NCBI GenBank assembly: GCA_020216575.1
Contig: JAIUYC010000044.1
Location: 1 to 10,887 of the forward strand
Length of the DNA: 10,887 bases
Source: Coleofasciculus sp. S288
GTDB lineage: Bacteria > Cyanobacteriota > Cyanobacteriia > Cyanobacteriales > Coleofasciculaceae
Reading direction: 5' to 3'
A model generated the notes under the pieces. It was given only the letters and a program-made list of their open reading frames with translations. It had not been told where the DNA came from and did not search any database. The position numbers were made by a program, and so were the translations under genes. Below, piece by piece: positions 6,758 through 10,887 of this stretch (positions are counted from its first letter, which is position 1; each line of letters starts with the position of its first letter).

Positions 6758-7149
6758 TGGCCTTTTAGCTCAGGGGTTAAGTCAGTTTTATTGATTTAAT
6801 ATTAACTTTTCGTGTGATGGTTTATACCTGAATAGCTCAAAGTTTAACAAGAGGAAGTAAAGTCGTATTCTTCTAACTTACGGGAGCTTAACCTAAAACT
6901 ATCACTTTCGGCATAAGGCGATATCATTCTTCAGTTATAGAGCGAGAAAAACAGGAACAACTACCGTGTGTAGTAGCCATTACTTGCCTCACAAACGAGG
7001 AGTTGCACACCTAGTTCAATTTTTGAATTCAAGAAAAAATTTTTTCCGGTAAAAAAGCAGCAGTGTTGCTCGGAGCTTTTCGGATTGAAACGTTAATTTC
7101 AGCCTACTTCTTGAGTATTTAGCAATAACACACAGTAGAGGAGACCAAA
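6758..7149. promoter_or_regulatory. AT-rich upstream region of the Mn catalase gene
   Basis: There is no gene in this stretch. AACTACCGTGTG (6959-6970) is matched in reverse by CACACCTAGTT (7006-7016), enclosing a small stem CCTC/GAGG (6987-6990 with 6997-7000). Palindromes TTGAATTCAA (7023-7032) and GAAAAAATTTTTTC (7033-7046) follow. These could be a folded 5' leader, a regulator site, or bent promoter DNA. I see no clear sigma-70 box pair. Confidence 0.35.
7137..7143 (+). promoter_or_regulatory. Strong ribosome binding site of the Mn catalase gene
   Basis: AGAGGAG ends 6 nt before ATG 7150. It is the best Shine-Dalgarno of the complete genes here and fixes the catalase start. Confidence 0.8.
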
Positions 7150-8136
7150 ATGTTTTATCACGTCAAGGAACTGCAATTTAATGCACGGGTGTCCCAACCT
7201 GATCCGCGCTTTGCCACTATGCTTCTAGAACAGTTCGGGGGTCCGAATGGAGAACTCAAGGCGGCATTGCAGTACTTTGTCCAAGCTTTTGCTGCCCGTA
7301 AGCCCTACCCCGACAAGTACGACATGCTCATGGATATCGCGGCTGAGGAGTTCAGCCACTTAGAGATTGTCGGGGCAACAATTACAATGCTCTTAGACGG
7401 CATCAATGGCGAACTGAAGAATGCTGCTGAGAACAGCGCAATGATGAAGTTCCTCTCAGGAGGCAAGGCGGAAAGGGAGCAGTTGATCCACGAGGTAGCG
7501 GTAAACCCACAGTTCCTGGCACTCTCTGGCGGGGGGCCAAGATTGACCGATAGCCAAGGGACACCTTGGATGGGTTCCTACGTCAACGCTAATGGTGACC
7601 TGACTGTAGATTTGCGCTCAGATATTGCAGCGGAGTCCCGCGCAAAAATTGTGTATGAGTATTTGCTTCAGTTCACCGATGATCCGGATGTGCAAAACAC
7701 CCTGCGCTTCCTGATGACTCGTGAAATTGCCCACTTCCAAATGTTCTCGGCGGCGCTGGATAATATTCAGCCGAACTTCCCGCCAGGAGTACTTCAAGGT
7801 GACCCGCGCTACACCCACCTGTACTTCAACATGTCCAATGGAACGGACGTGCGGGGACCGTGGAATGAGGGTCAAGGTCCATGGCAATCTGGCGAGAATT
7901 GGATGTATATCTCAGACCCCATCGATCACGTTATCAAGACTGAAGGGCTGACAAATAACCAACCCATTCAGGGTTCGAGCCACACTGAAGAGGAAGTTGA
8001 GCAAGTGAACCGCGAACTAAGCTCGAAGCGGAGTCAGGAGGTCAAGTCTGCTATCAGCAGCAACCCGAATCAGTGGTCGTCCTACATTCATACCAACGCC
8101 AGTAGCCCAAAGCAACATCAGGGTAACGCAAAATAG
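7150..8136 (+). CDS. Manganese catalase (non-haem, di-manganese)
   Basis: This 328 aa cytoplasmic enzyme dismutes hydrogen peroxide to water and oxygen. [14 protein letters not shown] is a typical start of the family. The ferritin-like four-helix core carries the expected metal ligands: E35 ([11 protein letters not shown]), E67 and H70 (AAEEFSHLE), E162 ([11 protein letters not shown]), and H195 (REIAHFQMF, with E192). The 33-residue spacing from E162 to H195 equals that between the known ligands E148 and H181 in the Lactobacillus plantarum enzyme. The region [21 protein letters not shown] is also characteristic. The C-terminal ~60 residues are polar and probably flexible. The length is somewhat above the ~270-300 aa often seen. 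The gene has its own strong ribosome site and stands alone, consistent with independent stress regulation; no regulator box is recognised. Confidence 0.96.
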   Translation: MFYHVKELQFNARVSQPDPRFATMLLEQFGGPNGELKAALQYFVQAFAARKPYPDKYDMLMDIAAEEFSHLEIVGATITMLLDGINGELKNAAENSAMMKFLSGGKAEREQLIHEVAVNPQFLALSGGGPRLTDSQGTPWMGSYVNANGDLTVDLRSDIAAESRAKIVYEYLLQFTDDPDVQNTLRFLMTREIAHFQMFSAALDNIQPNFPPGVLQGDPRYTHLYFNMSNGTDVRGPWNEGQGPWQSGENWMYISDPIDHVIKTEGLTNNQPIQGSSHTEEEVEQVNRELSSKRSQEVKSAISSNPNQWSSYIHTNASSPKQHQGNAK

Positions 8137-8158
8137 GGTGAATTTGCGCTAACCGCAA

Positions 8159-8203
8159 GGGCGGCGAGGAAGCCTTCTTCTTTCAAGGGAGGAATCGCCG
8201 CCC
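8159..8203. repeat. GC-rich hairpin after the catalase gene (REP-like)
   Basis: GGGCGGCGA (8159-8167) pairs perfectly with TCGCCGCCC (8195-8203) across a 27 nt loop, 22 bases past the catalase stop. It is not followed by a T run. It could stabilise the 3' end of the mRNA, stop transcription weakly, or be a relic of an IS200/IS605-type end. Confidence 0.6.
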
Positions 8204-8206
8204 GGT

Positions 8207-8407
8207 AACTATAGCAAAAGGCAGAGGGCAGAGGGCAGAGGGCAGAGAGCAGAAGGCAGAAGGCAGAAGGCAGAGGGCAGAAGGCAGAAGGCAGAAGGCA
8301 GAAGGCAGAAGGCAGAAGGCAGAAGGCAGAAGGCAGAAGGGAAAAGATTGACTGCCAAGGTTTCAGGATTTTGCGAGAGTCAAGAGTCACCTTGGCGACT
8401 GCTATAG
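8207..8407. mobile_element. Possible small element bounded by AACTATAGC / ACTGCTATAG
   Basis: The left boundary AACTATAGC (8207-8215) is identical to the left end of the 5199-5325 element. The right boundary ACTGCTATAG (8398-8407) shares ACTGCTATA with that element's right end. CTATAGC and GCTATAG are inverse. Inside lie a 17-unit heptamer array and a small inverted pair, GCCAAGGT (8354-8361) with ACCTTGGC (8389-8396). No target duplication is evident. Confidence 0.4.
8221..8339. repeat. Heptamer tandem array (GCAGAAG / GCAGAGG), 17 copies
   Basis: Seventeen 7 bp units are exactly in phase. The first three and unit 8 are GCAGAGG, unit 4 is GCAGAGA, and the rest are GCAGAAG. All variation is A/G at positions 6-7. 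It is an STRR-type array, purine-rich on the plus strand, and non-coding; the minus-strand frame through it is an artefact of the repeat. Confidence 0.95.
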
Positions 8408-8427
8408 ATGAACAGAGTTAAACGTCA

Positions 8428-8491
8428 GGTGGGCATTGCCCGCTAAAACCCTATAGTTCAAACCTGGAGAGAATAATGGGCAATGCCCACC
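8428..8491. repeat. Inverted repeat GGTGGGCATTGCCC, 14 bp perfect arms
   Basis: The arms are 8428-8441 and 8478-8491, separated by 36 nt. Each arm holds GGGCATTGCCC or its complement, itself nearly palindromic, so each arm can fold alone or the two can pair. It resembles a dispersed intergenic repeat and lies in the 3' region of the DUF2358 gene. Confidence 0.7.
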
Positions 8492-8538
8492 CTACAACTA
8501 CCAATTCATTTTGAATTTTGAATTCAAATAAAACATGG

Positions 8539-8985
8539 CTAACCTTTACGGAAGAACTGCTTCAATATCTCGCTAGGTTTGCGATCCCAGGTATCGAGGT
8601 GATTGTAGATTAAACCTTCTTTGGTTAGGCTGTAGGTAGAGTCCCCATCGAAGTAAATGCGAGCTTTCCAGGGAACGCGCAATGTGCCGCGAACTGTCCA
8701 ATAGGCTTTGATGATATCCTCATCTGTTTGTTTTACGTCGTGCAGATCGAAGTAGATTTCGGTAAAAAAGAGTCGGGCGTGAAATCGTAGAGTCCAGAAG
8801 ATGATGCGATAGTTAAGTTTCCCTTTGAATTGATTAACAGGGTCTTGGAAGTTGATATCTTTTGTATAAATGTCATAGGAGATATCGTTTTCAAATAGCG
8901 TTGGCAGGTCTTTTTTGAGCGTTGCGATCGCTCTTTCCACCTGCTCTTGGTATTGGCTGGTACTCACGTTCTCTGAAGCCGTCAC
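8539..8985 (-). CDS. DUF2358 family protein (NTF2/SnoaL-like)
   Basis: This 148 aa soluble protein matches the DUF2358 pattern throughout: LPTLFENDISYDIYTKDI, FQDPVNQFKG (48-57), YRIIFWTLRFHARLFF (59-74), then WTVRGTLRVPWKARI, FDGDSTYSL and HLDTWDRKP. The family occurs in cyanobacteria and plant plastids and is predicted to have a cone-shaped NTF2-like fold. No reaction is known. The start is GTG at 8985, because no ATG exists near the conserved region; GTG at codon 7 is an alternative, and neither has a strong ribosome site. The gene converges with the catalase gene and runs in the same direction as the MocR gene, more than 200 bases downstream of it and separated by hairpin copy B. Confidence 0.9.
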   Translation of the reverse strand: MTASENVSTSQYQEQVERAIATLKKDLPTLFENDISYDIYTKDINFQDPVNQFKGKLNYRIIFWTLRFHARLFFTEIYFDLHDVKQTDEDIIKAYWTVRGTLRVPWKARIYFDGDSTYSLTKEGLIYNHLDTWDRKPSEILKQFFRKG

Positions 8986-9082
8986 CTACTGCGCCCCCTA
9001 TCCCATCACTAATCAACTACTTCTTCTATGATTACCGATATGGGCGCGATCGCACTTTAGGGACTTCCAAAAAATCAATTAT

Positions 9083-9101
9083 CCCAATACCTAACATTGG
9101 G
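9083..9101. repeat. Small hairpin CCCAAT-N7-ATTGGG
   Basis: A 6 bp perfect stem (9083-9088 with 9096-9101), directly beside hairpin element copy B. There is no T run on either side. It lies between the MocR and DUF2358 genes, and its role is unclear. Confidence 0.4.
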
Positions 9102-9169
9102 TAAGGGCGGGTTTTGTAGGGAAGTTAATGGCTTGTGCGTGTAATTATTCGCTAAACCCGCCCCTACAA
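9102..9169 (-). repeat. GGGCGGG hairpin element, copy B (possible terminator of the MocR gene)
   Basis: Read on the minus strand it starts TTGTAGGGGCGGGTTTAGC and ends ACAAAACCCGCCCTTA, the same ends as copy A. The perfect stem is 9105-9114 with 9154-9163. On the minus strand it begins 25 bases after the MocR stop codon, so it may end that transcript; the expected T run is missing. Confidence 0.75.
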
Positions 9170-9194
9170 GGATATTTTTTTATTTGGAAATCCT

Positions 9195-10649
9195 TTAACT
9201 TCGCTGTAGAGCCTGTTTGATCAATCTTCCCAATACTGAAATGCTCTGCTCGATCGCCTCAGGTTCGTGGGAAAAACTCAGGCGCATCGCATTATAGCCC
9301 TGAAGGTCTGGAAAAAACCACGTTCCATCCGCAACCAACACATTATGCAACAACGCCTCCTGGCAAAGCGTCGGCATGCATAGATTGGAAGGGAGTTGCA
9401 CCCACAGAAAAATTCCCCCATTAGGAACTGTCCAAGATGCCTCGGCGGGAAAGTAATGCTCTAAAGCCCTCAGCATGGCATTCCGACTTTGTTGATGCTT
9501 GCTGAGTAAGTGAGCGATATGGCGGCGATAATGCCCTGACGCGAGATACTCGCTCACAATGGCTTGGGACACGGTGGAAACATGATAGTCATGAAGTAAT
9601 TTTCGTTCCACCAACGGCTGATAATGTTGACCCGTCACTACCATATAGCCCACTCGGATACCGGGCATCAGCGTTTTCGAGAACGTCCCGATGTAAGTCA
9701 CTAAATCGTGTTGGTCTAATGCCTTGATAGGTGGAGGTACGGGTTCAAAGTTTAATCCTTCATAAGCATTATCTTCTAGAACCATGCACTCATACCGCTC
9801 AGCCAGTCGCAACAATGAGGCACGGTGAGTTTGGGAGGTGGTGACTCCGGTAGGATTGTGCAGCGTACTGACGGTATAAATTAACTTCGGGCGATAAGTG
9901 TGGAGGTATTGCTCCAGTAACTCTAGATTCATTCCTTCTGCCGTCATGGGAATGCCAATTACTCTGGCGTTTAAGTTTGACAGAATCTGTAGGATGCCAT
10001 GATACGTAGGACTCTCGACAATTACCCAGTCTCCAGGTTGTACGTAGTAATAGATGGCTAAAGATAATGCTTGCTTGGAACCATTCGTAACGATTAAATT
10101 CTCCGGTGTCACCTCTAAGCCTCGTTGCACTAGCAGACGTGCTATTTGTTGGCGCAAGGTTAACTGTCCGTGAGGGAGGTCGTAATTAAATAGGGTAGAC
10201 CCGACCTGTTTCATCGCACGTCTGGCAATTCTTTGCAAATCCTCTAGTCCTGAAGCGATAGGAAAACCAATCCCCAGGTTAATCATGCCCTCATGTTGTT
10301 GTGCAGAAACTGAGGCGATGTAGAAATCAGAGAATGATTTCCCTTGTTGCTCTGCCAGAATCACTTTTTGGGGTGGGGCAAAGTGACTTGTAGACTGGGG
10401 AGAGATGATTGAGGGTTGGCTGACAAAGTATCCAGCGCCTTGACGGGCGTGAACGAGTCCATCTGCTTCGAGGACACTATAGGCTTCAATAACAGTTAAT
10501 TTGTTAACTTTTGTGCTTTCGGCAAGGGAGCGAATCGAGGGAAGTTGCTCTCCAGGCTGCAACGCACCTGACTCAATTAGACGGCGAATGCGATCGCGGA
10601 TTTGCAAATAAACGGCTTGGGCTGAACTCCGGTCTACAGGGATTCTCAC
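9195..10649 (-). CDS. MocR-type regulator: GntR helix-turn-helix fused to an aminotransferase class I fold
   Basis: This 484 aa protein matches the usual MocR length. Residues 1-75 form a GntR-type winged helix (AVYLQIRDRIRRLIESGAL, PSIRSLAESTKVNKLTVIEAY, ADGLVHARQGAGYFV). After a linker, a fold-type I PLP domain follows: VTNGSKQAL (188-195) for the cofactor phosphate, HNPTG (264-268), LEDNAYEGL (D293, Y296), and GTFSKTLMPGIRVGY, where K325 should carry PLP and R332 contact its phosphate. All key PLP residues are present. Such proteins normally regulate transcription in response to PLP or an amino compound; the ligand here is unknown. The start is GTG 10649, with GAGGGA upstream. The gene is divergent from the partial gene at 10869, with repeated boxes between them. 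A plain PLP aminotransferase is a less likely reading. Confidence 0.92.
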   Translation of the reverse strand: MRIPVDRSSAQAVYLQIRDRIRRLIESGALQPGEQLPSIRSLAESTKVNKLTVIEAYSVLEADGLVHARQGAGYFVSQPSIISPQSTSHFAPPQKVILAEQQGKSFSDFYIASVSAQQHEGMINLGIGFPIASGLEDLQRIARRAMKQVGSTLFNYDLPHGQLTLRQQIARLLVQRGLEVTPENLIVTNGSKQALSLAIYYYVQPGDWVIVESPTYHGILQILSNLNARVIGIPMTAEGMNLELLEQYLHTYRPKLIYTVSTLHNPTGVTTSQTHRASLLRLAERYECMVLEDNAYEGLNFEPVPPPIKALDQHDLVTYIGTFSKTLMPGIRVGYMVVTGQHYQPLVERKLLHDYHVSTVSQAIVSEYLASGHYRRHIAHLLSKHQQSRNAMLRALEHYFPAEASWTVPNGGIFLWVQLPSNLCMPTLCQEALLHNVLVADGTWFFPDLQGYNAMRLSFSHEPEAIEQSISVLGRLIKQALQRS

Positions 10650-10725
10650 GAGCCAAGTCCCTCTTTGAAATCAATAAAACTTGAGTGCTGTTTAGAACTA
10701 TATACGATTCACTGCCCCTCTTAGG

Positions 10726-10781
10726 TAGTACAGTTTTGCTGAGTTTTACTAGGACAGTTTAAGAATACCACAACTGTACTA
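10726..10781. promoter_or_regulatory. Candidate MocR operator: three TAGTACAGTT boxes
   Basis: TAGTACAGTT (10726-10735), TAGGACAGTT (10750-10759, one mismatch, same direction) and AACTGTACTA (10772-10781, perfect inverse of the first). Starts are 24 and 22 bp apart, about two helical turns. The boxes lie between the divergent MocR gene and the gene starting at 10869. The site could serve autoregulation and control of the neighbour. Confidence 0.65.
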
Positions 10782-10827
10782 TTCAAAGTTCTGCAATGTG
10801 TACCTTATCAGATGAATAGTTTCTAGG

Positions 10828-10852
10828 AGAGAGTAAAAATAACGAACTCTCT
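10828..10852 (+). promoter_or_regulatory. Leader hairpin next to the ribosome site of the last gene
   Basis: AGAGAGT (10828-10834) pairs with ACTCTCT (10846-10852) across an 11 nt A-rich loop. The stem ends one base before GGAGGAGTGGAGG, the likely Shine-Dalgarno region. It may influence translation, or be chance in purine-rich DNA. Confidence 0.35.
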
Positions 10853-10868
10853 TGGAGGAGTGGAGGCG

Positions 10869-10887
10869 ATGAAAACCTCTAATTCAC
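10869..10887 (+). CDS. Start of an unknown gene cut by the window edge
   Basis: ATG 10869 is followed by AAA ACC TCT AAT TCA (MKTSNS). It is preceded by GGAGGAG (10854-10860) and GGAGG (10862-10866), both Shine-Dalgarno-like; the first has the better spacing. GTG 10860 is in frame as an alternative. Too little is present to assign a family. Being divergent from the MocR gene across the candidate operator, it is the likely regulatory target. Confidence 0.5.

Noticed and set aside
6766..6840. tRNA-like D-arm TAGCTCAGGGG, which matches an internal A-box
   Set aside because: No matching D-stem, anticodon stem, T-arm or acceptor pairing can be drawn around it.
8221..8339. Possible CRISPR array
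   Set aside because: Units are 7 bp, contiguous and without spacers, so it is a simple tandem repeat.
8118..8390. 90-codon minus-strand frame with a repeated LPSAFCL peptide
   Set aside because: It is the translation of the heptamer array: a 21 bp period gives a 7-residue repeat. It is not a repeat protein.
8922..9104. 60-codon plus-strand frame
   Set aside because: It begins antisense to the DUF2358 gene and continues into repeat DNA. No supporting signal.

Overview
The window is chromosomal DNA of a cyanobacterium, probably a filamentous or colonial species with many repeats. The evidence is nine copies of the HIP1 octamer GCGATCGC in under 11 kb, a DUF2358 protein (a cyanobacterial/plastid family), heptamer-type tandem repeats between genes, and gaps full of small inverted-repeat elements.

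Left edge (1-1459, minus strand): the first 486 codons of a large gene that is easily missed because its stop codon lies outside the window. It encodes a TOMM-type cyclodehydratase: an N-terminal leader-binding/ThiF-like half with two zinc CxxC pairs, fused to the start of a YcaO domain. Such enzymes make thiazolines and oxazolines in ribosomal peptides (RiPPs), so a peptide natural-product locus probably continues to the left.

Middle: an exported FAD-dependent oxidoreductase (1789-3801, +), a GT-A-like putative glycosyltransferase (4425-5201, +), a lipoprotein with a GerMN domain (5382-6020, -), a manganese catalase (7150-8136, +) and a DUF2358 protein (8539-8985, -). These look like separate single-gene units, not an operon; each is bounded by repeat-rich gaps.

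Right edge: a MocR-type regulator, a GntR helix-turn-helix fused to an aminotransferase fold (9195-10649, -). It is divergent from a gene that starts at 10869 and is cut by the window. Between them lie three copies of a TAGTACAGTT box (two direct, one inverted), a good candidate operator.

The gaps are the second point of interest. Four small elements of about 110-200 bp have inverted-repeat ends and carry a short tandem array of 7, 8 or 9 bp units inside (1547-1671, 5199-5325, 6631-6757, 8207-8407). One is flanked by a perfect 8 bp direct repeat, and two by TA at both ends. A separate pair of 67-68 bp GGGCGGG hairpin elements occurs in opposite orientations at 3848-3914 and 9102-9169. No tRNA, rRNA, CRISPR array or full transposase gene was seen.
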